A stretch of DNA of 26,540 nucleotides from Macrocybe gigantea (GCA_011319805.1 SJRY01000019.1:1-26540), one strand, 5' to 3'; shown: positions 1 to 10,749, counted from the first letter of the stretch. Numbers and translations: made by a program. Notes: generated from the sequence alone by a model not told the origin.

Positions 1-53
1 TTTGGCCTCTTCTCGTACAGCTTGTTTAGGTAAGCGTTGAGCGGCATGAGCAT
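1..53 (-). CDS. possible start of a divergent gene, partial at window edge
   Basis: Reading leftwards from an ATG whose complement lies at 51-53, an open frame runs off the left edge and begins MLMPLNAYLNKLYEKRPK. Composition looks protein-like, and the arrangement would make the 0.75-kb stretch to its right a shared divergent promoter. I do not recognise the product and only 18 codons are visible. The plus strand of the same stretch also has an AG/GTAAGC splice-donor-like site at about 29-35, so an exon end of a plus-strand gene is an alternative. Confidence 0.22.
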   Translation of the reverse strand, partial: MLMPLNAYLNKLYEKRP

Positions 54-811
54 GGCTGATACTTATGAAGGAGAGTTGTTAATTAGACCATATGCAGTGC
101 ACTGTTGACGTTGAACCGTGTGACGGTTTTGGAATTTTGTCCTGTTCCAGGAGGACTTGTAGATTAAAATTAATCAAGACGGCTTGTTGTGGTGGTGAGC
201 GTTGAGGTGCACCGATTTGGCGTATTTTGAGACACAGCGTTCCTTGTTGTGATCGAGATCCGCTGAGCATCGCCATTATATATGCTGGTTACAGACTGTG
301 CTCAGCCTGTTGCCGTCGAAGGATGCAGCAGCTTTGGACAATATTCGCAGCGAGGTGATCCGCGAACGGGGTTGCCGTTGGAGGGAACAATTAAGCTTTT
401 GGAGGCATAGACCAGTGGGAGCCAGATTATGGGCATATGCACCGGCGACTGAACTGGACGCCGTACAACCGTGGCCCCAGCCCGTCGTCGTCGTTTCTTT
501 CGTCCTTGTCCGTTCCAGTCATCCCGTTCTTCCTTTCTTCCTCCTCCTCCGTCGTCACCCCGCGCAACCCCTTGTCATACCCTCGCCGTAGAACGCATCA
601 AAGAGGTTGGTTTTTTTTACTGAACGCGAAAAGAGAAGAAAAGGACGCTTTTGCCTTGTTTTGTCGCTCGTCCTTTTTTTTAACCCTTGCGAGTCCCTGC
701 GGCCAACATCTCCCCTGTTTGCAAAGCGTCTGTCCTTTTTTTTTTTTTTCCTTTTTGCCTCGTCTTTTTTTGGCGACCGTAGTCGGGTTCTGTTTGGAAG
801 TACGTGCACTC
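54..811 (+). promoter_or_regulatory. upstream and 5' leader region of the adenylate cyclase gene
   Basis: About 750 bp without a convincing gene. From about 480 the plus strand becomes strongly pyrimidine-rich, with T runs at about 610-618, 672-680 and 736-750. This is a common feature of basidiomycete promoters and transcription start regions. I see no clear TATA box. An upstream ATG at 437 is in frame with the gene start, but the peptide between is low-complexity translation of the pyrimidine tracts, so it is more likely leader than protein. Confidence 0.5.
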
Positions 812-3800
812 ATGGCGGATGCTGGGATCGGGATCAGGCTCAACGAAGTCGTCGATCACACTGGTGCGGCGCTCAATCCGGAGATCGTGGTACAGACCAA
901 CGGCAATTCCGTCATCGCACCTTGGCTAGATGAACCGGTGAGCGTCCTCCCTCTTTTTCTCTAACGGCGTCGACGCTGACGAGAAGCTCTTTGCCCACTT
1001 TGCCCGTTGGTCAACACGCAAAACCAGCCCACGCCGCCCCCAAAGTCGGGCTCGGCGTCCTCGCGCTCGTTCGGGTTCGTGCGCAAAGCCCTCTCGACGT
1101 TTACTAGCATGCGCCAAGGGAGCGTGACGAACATTCTCAGCCGGCAGCCTCGCAAGTCCGACTCGCACAGCACGCTCAGCATCCCGGACGAGGCGCGCAG
1201 GTCGGAAGACAACAGTCTCAACTCGTCCTCTTCCAGGATCGTCAATGCGCAGAGCTCGTCTCCTTCCAGCTCGTCCGAGCTCCGCAAGCCAAGTCTTCTG
1301 TCTTCTCTGTCCTCAAGCGCCGCCCTAGCAGGACAGGCCTCAAGCAGGACAAGCACGACGCCGCAGCTGAGCACGAGCATCCCTCCTTACGCCCGCCAGC
1401 TCCTCCACTGCCCGACTCGGTGTACCTCTCCTCCGCGAGCAAGAGCGCAGCGCTCCCGCTCGCCAGCACGACCACGCTCGCTTCCAGCTCTGGCGGGAGC
1501 AAGCCCAGATCGCTGCTGAAAAGGGAAAAAAAGGACAAGAAGAAAAAAACTTCCGCTGCAGAGTCGCTTTTGACGCTTCCCGCCGGCGACGACGAGCAGG
1601 ACCACCGGTTCGAGCTGGACACGAACTTGGACAGCATGGACGGCATCATCGACCTTTCGACGCACACGCCGCAGAGCAGCCACTACACAAAGTCGCGCGA
1701 GCACTACAACTACCCGCACTACCACCCGTACGACTCGCCGCTCTCCAGCGAACCTTCGTCCGGGGGGTTCTACGGCCCGAACAACTACCCGCTTTCGCCG
1801 AGCGACTTTCGCGACCCGTTTCAGCCGCAGCCGCAACAGCAACAGCAACAACCACAGCAACCACAGCAACCACAGCACACGCCGCTGTCCGCGAAACGCC
1901 GCGGCGTCGTCGTCGGCAGGCGTCCCGTCGGGCAGGGCATCATGAAAAGCGGCAGCGTTCCGCCGGTGACGTTCGGTCCCTCAGGCCAGATCGTGCAGCA
2001 CCCTGGTACCAGTTTTGCGTGGACGGCGCCGCAGAGCTGGTGGGTCGTCGAGAAGGACGGTGCGGATGGTCCGGACGCGGGCGAGTCGAGCAGCTCGGAC
2101 GAGAGCGTGCTTGGCGGCCTTGCGGAGGGACGCGATCGGGAGCGCGATAGAGACAACAGGGACAGGGAGCGTGGTGCCGCGCGGGCGGGGGGCGTCCCGC
2201 CTCCGAGGAGCAGCAGCCTCGTCGGCGCGCGCGATTATCCGCATGGGCATGCGGCGAGCAGCGCGACGACGCTCCCCAACGGCGTAGCGGCGTCGGGCTT
2301 GTCCATCTCGCCGCTCTCGCGCGGTCCGTCCTTGGGCCCGCTCCGACATGCCAACAGCGCGTCGTCGAATGACGGCTCGACGACGCCGAACTCGTCATCG
2401 ATCAAAAGCGCTCATCTGCGTACGGCGTCGTCGCATGATGACCGGCCCCTTCCGCTACCCCCGACGGCAGCTGCAGCGGCGGCGTCGTTGCTGCAGAAGC
2501 AGCGGACGGGCAAAAAGGCGCGGAGCAGGCATAATCTTGGGCATGAGAAGCCGTACACGATCAGGATATACAGGCCGAACAACACGTTCCACATCGCTTC
2601 GATCACGCCTCACGTCAATGTCGCGAGTCTGACGCCTGCGCTGAATGAGAAACTCCTCCTTGGCGCCGATGTGGAGACGCATCGGCTGTATCTCAAGGAG
2701 AGAGGGAGAGGTGAGGGTTCTGTTTCTTTTTTTTTTTTCTTTCGATGTTTTGGGCTGATTGGTGATTTTTGTTGCGTAGAGCGGATATTGGGTCAGAACG
2801 AGCGACCGGCTGATATTGTGCGTAGGAGGCTTGAACAGGCTGGATACGATCCCGCCGATGGGCTCGAGCTCCTAGGAGGAGAGGGGCTCTCTTTTCTGCT
2901 TCGATTTGTGTACAAAAGCGAGCTGCTCGGTCCGGCGGTGGGTTCGTTCTTGTCTTTGGTTTTCTCTTGCTGACGGTCAAAATGGTTTTCAGGAAGAAGA
3001 GCTCAATTTTGAGAGCTTTGATTATGTGGACCTTACAGCTCGAGGACTGCGTACGATACCCGTGATACTGCACCAGCACGCCGACTCCATCATCTCACTC
3101 AGACTCTCCCGCAACCCCATGCTGGAAATCCCGCTCGATTTCATCCAGTCGTGTACGACGCTGCGCGAGCTCCGACTCTCGCACATGTCGATGAAAAGAG
3201 TCCCCCAGAGCGTGCATCAGTCCGCGACGCTGCACCGGCTCGATCTGTCGTCCAACCGGATCAGCTCGCTAGATGATGCGGTGCTGGACAAGATAACTGG
3301 CCTCACGGCGCTCTTTGTGCAGAACAACCGGATAGAGACGCTGCCGTGGTATTTCCCCCGCCTGCGCAACCTCGCGACGCTCAACATCTCCAACAACAAG
3401 TTTCGGACGCTGCCGACGGTGATATGCCAGCTCGAAAATCTGCGCGACCTCGATGTCTCGTTCAACATGATCTCGGAGCTGCCGGACGAGATCGGCGAGC
3501 TCGGGAATCTCGAGCGGCTGATCATCGTGGGGAACCAGTGCACGAAGCTGCCGGACCGATGCGTCGAGCTGACGAGCCTGCGTGCTGGACTGCAGGAGGA
3601 ACGCGATCTCGGATCTTGGCGTGGTGCTGAACCTGCCGCAGATCCAGACGATCAGCTCGGACCATAACGCGGTGCAGAAGCTCGAGATGGCGCTCGGGCC
3701 GTGTCTTTCCACGCTCGACGCGTCGCACAACGAGATCACGAAGCTGTCGCTCGTGCCTGGCCCGCTGGGCCGCACGAACATGCCGTACGCGCTCACGTCG

Positions 3801-6800
3801 CTCGACATTTCGCACGCGAAGCTCTCGTCGCTGGACGACCTCGCGCTGAGCCAGCTCTCGTCCCTCCGCACGCTCAGGCTCGACCACAACTCGTTCCGCG
3901 CGCTGCCGGAGACGCTGGGCGACCTCACGTGGCTCGAGACGCTGTCGTGCTCGGACAACAAGCTCGATGCGCTGCCCAAGAGCATCGGCAAGCTGCGCAA
4001 CCTGATGGTCCTCGACGCGCACAATAATTGCTTGCGCGAGCTGCCCGTCGGGATCTGGTACTGCGCGTCGTTGTGGAAGATCAACGTCACGTCCAATTTT
4101 TTGGCGGGTTGGCACGACCCGCCGCCGGTTGTGATTGGCCCGAATGGCGCACCTGCGCGCGGGATGGGTCCGAACGGGGAGTCGCTGGATGGTATTGGCA
4201 TCGCTGGTGGGGGCATTCCGGACGACGAGGCCGTGCTTGTCGGTGGCGGGAGCGGCGCGGGTGGGGCCAGTGGTGGGATGAGCGCGATCAGCCCCATCAT
4301 GGAGCTGGAGAGGAAGACGTCGACGGCTTCACTAGGGTCGTCCCCGGCAGCCCAGAGATTCCTTCCTCCCCTCGCACACTCGCTCGAGAGGCTGTATCTC
4401 GGCGAGAACAGACTGGCGGACGACGCGCTGCACGCGTTGACGCTGTTCAAGGAGCTCAGGGTGCTCAATCTCTCTTTCAACGAGCTTCAAGACATGCCGC
4501 TGCGGTTCTTCAAGAACTTGACGCACCTGGAGGAGCTTTATCTTTCCGGGAACAAACTCGCGAGCGTTCCGACGGAGGACCTGTACAGGCTCACGAGGCT
4601 CGGGATCGTTTATCTCAATGGCAATCGGTTCGTCACTCTTCCGCAGGAGCTGGCGAAGCTGAAGAACCTGAGCGTGCTGGACGTGGGGAGCAACTTGTTG
4701 AAGTACAATATTAATAACTGGGAGTTTGACTGGAACTGGTTTGTGTCGCTTGGCGTTTTTCGCTCGGTCCTGATCTGACGCGCTTTCAGGAATTTCAACA
4801 AGAACCTCAAGTACCTCAACCTTTCAGGCAATAACAGACTTCAGATAAAGGCCGATCCCACGAAACGGTTAGGGAACCATCGACACAGCACCGCGACGCC
4901 AATTCGGCAATCCCTTTCTGGTTTCACCGATCTGTCGCAGCTCAGAGTCTTGGGTCTGATGGACGTGACGATCACGACGACGGGGCAGAACGCGACGGTG
5001 GACATACCAGACGAGAGCGACGACAGGAGAGTGCGGACCTCGCTTTCTATGGTGAACGGCATGATGTACGGCATCGCGGACTCGTTGGGCAAATCCGAGT
5101 ACCTCAACATGATCGACCTCGTGCACGAGTTTCGGGACAGAAAAGACGGAGCGATCTTTGCCATGTTTGGTCGAACGATGCCGCCAAAGTCGTTGCCGCC
5201 TGGCGCGAGCCCGAACAGGATCGCCAGGTTCTTGAGAGACAGGTTCATACACGTGTTCCTCCTGCAGCTTAATGCGCTCAAGAGGGATCAGAGAGAGGGT
5301 GTGCCGGATGCGCTGAGGAGGACGTTTTTGAAGCTCAATCAAGACCTTCACGATTCGCTTTTCACGTCCTCGAGGAAGATGTCCCAAGCCAGCCATGTAG
5401 CCAGCCTATCTGGAACGCATTCGACAGGTTCGAGTCCATTTCCTGGTTCGATGTCGCCTTCCCCGAGCGGCAATGTCATCGCCGATCCTGCCACCCTGCG
5501 CAGCGGCGCTTCTGGAATTGTGGTCTACTTCGTCGGAAAGACTATGTACGTCGCCAACGTCGGCAATGCGTTGGCTGTCGTCTCTAGGCAAGGCATCGCC
5601 CAACCCGTGTCGAGAAAGCACGATCCGTACGATCGATCGGAGACGGCCCGGATCAGGGCGGCGGAAGGCTGGGTGTCCCCTCCCGGACTGGTGAACGACG
5701 AGGTGGACATGTCACGGGCGTTCGGCTTCTACCACCTGTTGCCCGTGATTAACGCCCGACCGGACGTGTTCACGTATCAGCTCTCCCAACAAGATGAGTT
5801 CGTTATCATCGCAAATCGGGGTCTGTGGGACTATGTGTCACATCAAACAGCCGTGGACATCGCCAGGACGGAGAGAGGCGATCCCATGATTGCCGCTCAG
5901 AAGCTGAGAGATTTCGCTATCAGCTACGGTGCGGATGGCAGCACGATGATCATGGTCATCGGTGTCGCCGAAAGCCCGGAAATCGGAGTGCCGAAGAAGA
6001 AAAACAATTTGATTCTGGACAGGATGGTGGCTCGATTAGACGACGAAGTTCCGCCACCGGTCGGGCACATCGCTTTGGTCTTTAGCGACATCAGAAACTC
6101 GACGCACCTTTGGGAAGTGAATCCTGGCATGGCCACTGCTCATCGCTTGCATAATACTCTCCTTAGAAGACAGCTGCGGTTCTGTGGGGGATATGAGGTT
6201 AAAACGGAAGGCGACTCGTTCATGTGCTCGTTCCCCACCGCTTTGGCGGCGGTGTGGTGGTGTCTGTCTGTCCAGCATCAACTTTTGCACGAATCATGGC
6301 CTCTCGAAATCTTGGAGTGTGAAGATGGCAAGCCCATATATGACCCTGACGGGCTGCTGATCGCTCGCGGGTTGAGTGTCCGGATGGGTATCCATTGTGG
6401 TTCCCCTTCTCCTGAGCTGGATCCTATCACCGGTCGCATGGATTATTTCGGTTCCATGGTCAATAGATCAGCCAGGATATGTGGCAACGCTGCTGGGGGG
6501 CAAATCATGTGTAGCGCTGACATCATTAGGGAGATCAACGCGACCGTGTTCGAGATTGAGCCGGAAACGGAGTATTCCAAGTCCCAACCACCTCAAGCCG
6601 TCGATGCCATCCGTGAGATGGGCGTCTCCATAGTTCCAGTCGGAGAAGTCAAGCTGAAGGGTTTGGAAGTACCTGAATATCTTTCGTTGCTCTACCCTAC
6701 ACACTTGCTATACAGGCAAGAGCTCGAAAAGAGTGCGACGGCACCACCGGCTTACGGCTCTCGAGTGCCCTTCAACGTTGCGCAGATGCAGGACTTGGGC

Positions 6801-7283
6801 GTGCTTTGTCTCCGACTTGAAACCTTGACTACTTGGAGGATATTCAAAACGCTGCCCGAACGCAAGGGAAGCATTCAAACGCTGAGCATCGAGAACGACC
6901 TTAACGAACCTTCCGACTCGCCATCGTCATTGCTGGACATGCCATCCTCCTCCGCACCTGAACTATACGGAGATCCAAGCAAGTTGCTGCCCCCTATGAA
7001 CGACCAATCCACAGATGCCGAACTCATGATGCTTCTGGACTCCTTGTCTGTCAGAATTCAAAACGCCGCCTCCACGCTGGAAAGGATGTATGGATTGCGA
7101 AGATCTATTGCCGCCGCTGGTCTCCCGCCTTTACCTCCCCCGCCTCCCCGACCTCCATTCGATGTCCCTGAGTCGGCCGCCTCACATGTTGATCCCGATG
7201 CTGTTCTGCGAGCCTTGAAGCAATTCGGCGGATTCGATGAACGGACGTTGGTGAACGTGCTCGACGCATTACGAAATTTATAG
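812..7283 (+). CDS. CYR1: adenylate cyclase (fungal Cyr1/Uac1/Cac1 type), with an apparent frameshift
   Basis: Makes cAMP from ATP and is the effector of Ras and G-protein signalling in fungi, normally peripheral at the inner face of the plasma membrane. The order seen is the full fungal architecture: serine/proline-rich N-terminus, Ras-association region (about 2548-2916), leucine-rich repeats (about 3050-4860), PP2C-like domain (about 4950-5970) and class III cyclase domain (about 6060-6700), then a proline-rich C-terminal tail to a TAG at 7281-7283. The start at 812 gives MADAGIGIRLNEV just after the pyrimidine-rich leader. Introns that fit: 938-1027, 2711-2779, 2938-2992 and 4739-4789, each GT...AG and phase-consistent. 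A frame change between about 1240 and 1350 needs another small intron or an indel (one candidate is 1241-1317). At 3581 the frame shifts with no possible intron. The family is about 2000 residues or more, which this matches in size. Family assignment is certain; exact exons in the first 600 bp are not. Confidence 0.93.
1827..1875 (+). repeat. glutamine/proline-coding microsatellite in adenylate cyclase
   Basis: Interrupted CAG/CAA/CCG/CCA triplets encode a Gln-rich run with interspersed prolines in the disordered N-terminal part of the cyclase. All units are triplets, so length change keeps the frame. Such tracts often vary between strains. Confidence 0.8.
2548..2916 (+). other. Ras-association domain of adenylate cyclase
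   Basis: The segment starting KPYTIRIYRPNNTFHI and ending LSFLLRFVYKSE has the ubiquitin-like beta-alpha pattern of a Ras-association domain placed directly before the LRRs, as in other fungal cyclases. It is interrupted by the 69-bp intron 2711-2779, whose removal joins ...LKERGR to ERILGQNERP. It would receive the Ras signal. The assignment rests on position and pattern rather than a profile search. Confidence 0.7.
3050..4866 (+). other. leucine-rich repeat array of adenylate cyclase
   Basis: About 20 repeats of the LxxLxLSxNxLxxLP type are readable, for example LDLSSNRISSL, LNISNNKFRTLP, LDVSFNMISELP, LRLDHNSFRALP, LYLSGNKLASVP and LYLGENRLADD. A glycine-rich spacer of roughly 80 residues (about 4100-4370; GGGSGAGGASGG and Ser-rich flank) splits the array into a longer N-terminal and a shorter C-terminal block. 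In the family this array binds Ras and scaffold partners. Confidence 0.9.
3578..3590 (+). other. apparent frameshift inside the LRR array
   Basis: Upstream the repeats are read in the frame of codon 3578-3580 (CTG). Downstream the unbroken LRR consensus (VLDCRRNAISDL) is read from 3582. The two overlap so tightly that an intron is impossible. One extra base or two missing bases in the run CCTGCGTGCTGG would explain it. If real, translation would end at 3667 and lose the PP2C and cyclase domains. Confidence 0.8.
4950..5975 (+). other. PP2C-like domain of adenylate cyclase
   Basis: Reads from MYGIADSLGKSEYL through a long insertion to RGLWDYVSHQ and ISYGADGSTMIMVIGV, the standard order of PP2C motifs in fungal cyclases. 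The usual metal-site DN pair near the end is DG here (GADGST), and the first motif has AD before SLG rather than the phosphatase DGHGG type, so a regulatory rather than a catalytic role is likely. The serine-rich insertion at about 5380-5480 separates the halves. Confidence 0.8.
6060..6705 (+). other. class III adenylyl cyclase catalytic domain
   Basis: Two metal-binding aspartates are visible: FSDIRNST (Asp codon 6087-6089) and KTEGDSF (Asp codon 6213-6215). The substrate and transition-state region DYFGSMVNRSARI (with Asn and Arg) and the late lysine in VKLKGLEVPEY are also present. No catalytic residue I can check is missing, so this part of the gene would encode an active enzyme if it is translated in frame. 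Confidence 0.93.
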
Positions 7284-8294
7284 TCTTTTCCTCCGTTTAC
7301 CCGATGCGTTCTCTTCCTCTCAAACATTGTTTTTCTTATTCTCGTCCAGGCATTTTCTTTGTCTCTCATCATGATTCTAGATGCATGCGTGTTTTGTCAT
7401 GCAAGTGTGTAACGGACTCTTTATTCTTTGTTTAGTCTTCTTTCTATTCCTCTGTCAAGTATCATATGTATTTGTTTTCCCTTTCCTGTATCAGCATCAT
7501 TATCATCCTTGTCGTATCTCCCTTGTCCTGGTTGTATATCCAATTATTTATTCTGTACTGATAGCGACCATGCCAAAGCGGTGACTTCTGGTCAGTCACG
7601 TGTGGTTCGACTGCAAGTTCGTGGTGGAGCTTTCCAGGACGTCTTCTTCGCTGGCGGCACAAGGATCTTTCCTTTCGCGCGTCTCTGCTCAAGACTAACA
7701 AGGTATATCTCAGGTACAACTATCCTTGTCATCTTGCTGGAACTGGCAGCTGGTCCTATTTTTAACGTTATTCTCGAAACATCAGCAAACGCAGGGCGCT
7801 CCTCCAACAAAAGGACAAAGCACTTGTTGCGATATGTTTCACGGGTATGGTAACGGCAGCGCCACACATATAGCTGCCAAAATGTAGATCGAGAACTTGG
7901 CGAATTGTCGGATCTGAGGAGTGGGAAGCCTATCAGCATATATCATTCGACAAGATGGGTCACTCCTCGTATGGATTTCGCTGAACGGTGACAAATATAT
8001 CATATATTCCTCTCCTGACTATCCTTCTCGATCGCGACATCGTCCGACCCATGCGACAAAAGCTAATGGCTTTCTGGTGGTCTTTTAACTTCCGAAAGTC
8101 TGCTCGTGGCTTCGGTTCGCCGACCTAAACCTTGGTTCTCCTTTCCCTCGCGACACTCTTCTTTTAAGGGTTTTGCTCGGAGAAATGACATGAGGTCCGC
8201 TATGATGAATGAGCACGTCGACGACTATTAGAGACATCCGAAGCTGGTTAACCTCAATATCAGATACTTATTTCATCCCTGATTTCGCGACATC
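7284..8294. other. intergenic region: cyclase 3' UTR and transporter promoter
   Basis: One kilobase between the cyclase stop and the transporter start. The first 300 bp are T-rich and fit a 3' UTR and polyadenylation region. The rest holds only short open frames on both strands, without recognisable motifs, and I support no gene in it. Gene orientation means the transporter promoter lies in its last few hundred bp, but I see no convincing TATA box or repeat operator. Confidence 0.6.
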
Positions 8295-9336
8295 ATGGGA
8301 GCAGGGCCTGCCATCGCAGCGAGCTACGCTGGTTATGCACATCTCATCGATTATACGAGGCCTTGGTGGAGTAATAGACGTACGTGTCCCTCGATAATAA
8401 GCCTACTGTCTCATCTAAACAGCATTCTAGGCTTGATTCTATTAAATTTCTGGATTGCGCTTCTGTCAGCCGAATTTTTACTCTATTTTACCAATGATTG
8501 AACGCTACTAGACTAATAACCTCGTCGACGAACGGTCATGATGGTGAGGTCAGGTCAGTTGTGGCGCCGAATGTTAACTTGACGTCCCTGTAGGGAGCAT
8601 GATGAGTATGTCCATCCAGCTAAGACCGTCCTCGTTTCAGACATACCCGCAGATGGCCTGCAGTCATTGCCACAATGGAAGGATGCATTCAACAATCCTT
8701 CTGGTGGAAAGGTGGTCTCTTTGCTCCATGATTCATTAGCATACCCTGACCGCGTTGACAGCTTGGCTTGCTCAATGCCATCCAGGTTGTTCCCCGTCTT
8801 AACCACCACATTAATATGACCGTTGACTCCTCGCAGAATATTGGCTGCTTGGCCGCGTATCCCTTCTCTCCTTACCTTACAGACGGCCTTGGGAGGAGAC
8901 CTACAATTATTTTTGGCGCCAGCCTTATGGTGGCAGCCACCGTACTTCAGACAGCCTCGCATTCCGTTGAGATGTTCATCGGTGCCAGGTTGGTTTCTCT
9001 CCGCTCTTCTCCCCCTCGTAGAGGCTAAGAATAAATCTGTCAAGGTTCCTGATCGGCTTCGGTTTAACGTTCGCAGCCTCGGCGGCGCCACTTCTGGTAA
9101 CAGAGATAGCCTATCCTTCACAACGTGCGCAAGCAACGTCTATGTACAACACTATGTGGTATTTAGGGAGCATCATGCAAGTCGACGAGGTTATTCCTGA
9201 GTTCATGATAAATGCTAACTGAATGGAATAGAGCGGCATGGACGGTACGCGGCCTTATCAATATCATGGCACATAAAAGCGGATGAGTCTGTAGACGTTT
9301 GGCACTTTCAATATCCCATCAAGCTGGTCTTGGAGG
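8295..9336 (+). pseudogene. MFS sugar (hexose) transporter, N-terminal part only
   Basis: Ten exons with nine small introns give an open 195-codon frame: exons 8295-8379, 8431-8464, 8512-8543, 8594-8605, 8653-8711, 8762-8785, 8837-8988, 9045-9176, 9232-9244 and 9295-9336. Diagnostic stretches are TSSTNGHDGSMM, GLQSLPQWKDAFNNPSGGK, SPYLTDGLGRRPT (the MFS loop motif G-RR) and TFGTFNIPSSWSWR, all of the fungal sugar-porter branch. It covers roughly the first five membrane segments of a protein usually of 500 or more residues. Homology ends exactly before a GT (AGG/GTAGGC) and transposon debris follows. No stop or frameshift occurs in the part present, so loss of the rest is probably recent or the 3' part lies beyond the transposon nest. 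The intron 9177-9231 uses a GC donor (GCAAGT). Confidence 0.82.
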
Positions 9337-9383
9337 GTAGGCGAACTCAAATTTTTTAGGGAGATACCTGATTATGTAATAGA

Positions 9384-9414
9384 GTTTTTCACAGTTTTAA
9401 ACAGTGTGAAAAAC
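9384..9414. repeat. perfect 10-bp inverted repeat with 11-nt loop
   Basis: GTTTTTCACA at 9384-9393 is matched by its reverse complement TGTGAAAAAC at 9405-9414. It sits about 50 bp after the transporter homology ends, so it may be the end or relic of a small transposon or a terminator-like hairpin. No mate copy was found nearby. Confidence 0.6.
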
Positions 9415-9481
9415 GCCTCACACAGAGGGGTCGAGCAATTTCACATTCTTCACACCGGCCAAAAGCAATTCAACCCAGCGC

Positions 9482-9545
9482 TAGTGGGATCAGCCTGGGT
9501 CCGGGTCCGGGTTGGCTCAGAATGACCCGGGGCTTACCCCAGCTG
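9482..9545. mobile_element. hAT-like terminus, solitary
   Basis: Begins TAGTGGGATCAGCC, followed by GGGTCC-type repeats ending GGGTTGG. The first five bases (TAGTG) and the G-rich subterminal repeats resemble the left end of the hAT element at 13123. The 8 bp before it, CCCAGCGC, are not seen repeated after any CACTA in the window, so only one end can be supported. Confidence 0.4.
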
Positions 9546-10040
9546 TACCCTACACATTGGCAAAATGGTGCAATCAGTTACAGACCCATTCCAACCATTT
9601 TTGGAGGAATGTCGTCCTGGTAATCGTTTGGAGGATTTATGTTCCACTCATATTCAGTACACCTTCAAATCTACGAATAAGAAGATTGGTAATTATGCTC
9701 ACATGTACTTTTCATTATCCGTTGTATAAATGGAAATATTGTGCTGGTTTTAAGCAATTAGACCAGTTTCATGATTTCCTCAGGCGTTTGAGGTGACACA
9801 GCACCTTGGTGCCTAATATTGTACCTTGCAGTTGAAAGGTACTGGCAGGAGAACCCCACCTCGCACCATGTTAGTCATCAGAACAGCATTCCTCCACCTT
9901 GCCCTCGTCACCAGATGTATGAAGGCACGTTGCGGTGTGCCACACTAACTCAAGGGGAACAGCGTGAGAATGGTTCAAATGGGGATGAGGATGATTAGTA
10001 AGCTACGTGACTGACGTGGTCTCCGTCATCGCGTCGTTTG
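9546..10040. other. no recognisable gene
   Basis: About 500 bp of mixed composition with only short open frames. I see no motif, repeat or RNA gene I can support. It lies between a hAT-like terminus and a minus-strand gypsy fragment and is probably old transposon sequence. Confidence 0.5.
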
Positions 10041-10600
10041 CGTAAGCCATGCTTACACCCTCCCCTGCTTGCTGTAGCTCGGATGTCCTGAGAGGGTGGT
10101 GGTGACGAGTTACATATGAGGGGGAACCATGAATAAGCGGTCTCCTTCCTCGATAGGCTTGTCCAGTTCATCGGGATCAGGTCCCCAACTACACAGATCT
10201 GTGCCTTCATCGTCCTTGATGGTAACGAGCTGCAGCATCCCACCTGCATGTCATGCCCTTGCAGCCACCTCGGCTTGACGGCGTTCCTTACGCTGCTGCG
10301 TATGCTCTTTGCAGCCTTCGTTGGTGCAAGTACAACATGTCTGTTCACATTGACTCATCTTAACTGCGCTGGAATGCCAGTCGATCTTGGAGTTGTGCTG
10401 TCGGAGCCATGGAAATCCAAGGATCATGCGTTGGTCGCCGATGCTAGTGACCGCAACTGCCGGTCAGAGTCACATATTTCTTCTTTGATGGAAGGGATTC
10501 CCAGAATGCACTACAACTTCATGACAGGCTCATCCGATCCCTCGTTTCACAGTTCTGCCACCAACATGGCGGTATACCCACAGTGTTAAAAGATCTACAC
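10040..10600 (-). pseudogene. Ty3/gypsy protease-region fragment, minus strand
   Basis: Read on the minus strand, about 10460 down to 10340 gives GDQRMILGFPWLRQHNSKID followed by WHSSAVKMSQC. This is the conserved end of a gypsy retropepsin domain (ILG-PWL-HNP-IDW). The frame continues through a Cys- and Arg-rich stretch and an acidic one (DEGTDLCSWGPDPDELDKP, IEEGDRLF), as in agaricomycete gypsy elements between protease and reverse transcriptase, with stops. The DTG/DSG active-site part is not readable. It is a dead fragment unrelated in orientation to the larger nest to its right. Confidence 0.65.
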
Positions 10601-10749
10601 AAATGCTTTGGGGACAGTCAGCAGCCATCCATCAATCACCTTCAGAATTTCTTGGTGATATTCTCGATGGATTCCAGCATGCTTATATTGCCATCAATGC
10701 CTTCGATGAGTGGTTGTGAATGAGGATTGGCACTGGTCAGTTCAAGATC

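Noticed and set aside
437..811. Upstream in-frame ATG extending the cyclase by 125 codons
   Set aside because: The peptide is translated pyrimidine tract (Ser/Phe/Leu runs) typical of leader DNA; the ATG at 812 starts ordinary protein sequence.
3581..3594. Mini-intron GTGCTGGACTGCAG to explain the cyclase frame change
   Set aside because: Fourteen bases is too short to splice, and these bases themselves encode consensus LRR residues in the downstream frame.
3269..4480. 403-codon open frame on the minus strand inside the cyclase
   Set aside because: It is antisense to clear leucine-rich repeats; GC-rich codon bias keeps the opposite strand open.
7592..7939. 115-codon minus-strand open frame in the intergenic region
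   Set aside because: No domain, biased composition, and no splice or conservation evidence; most likely chance.
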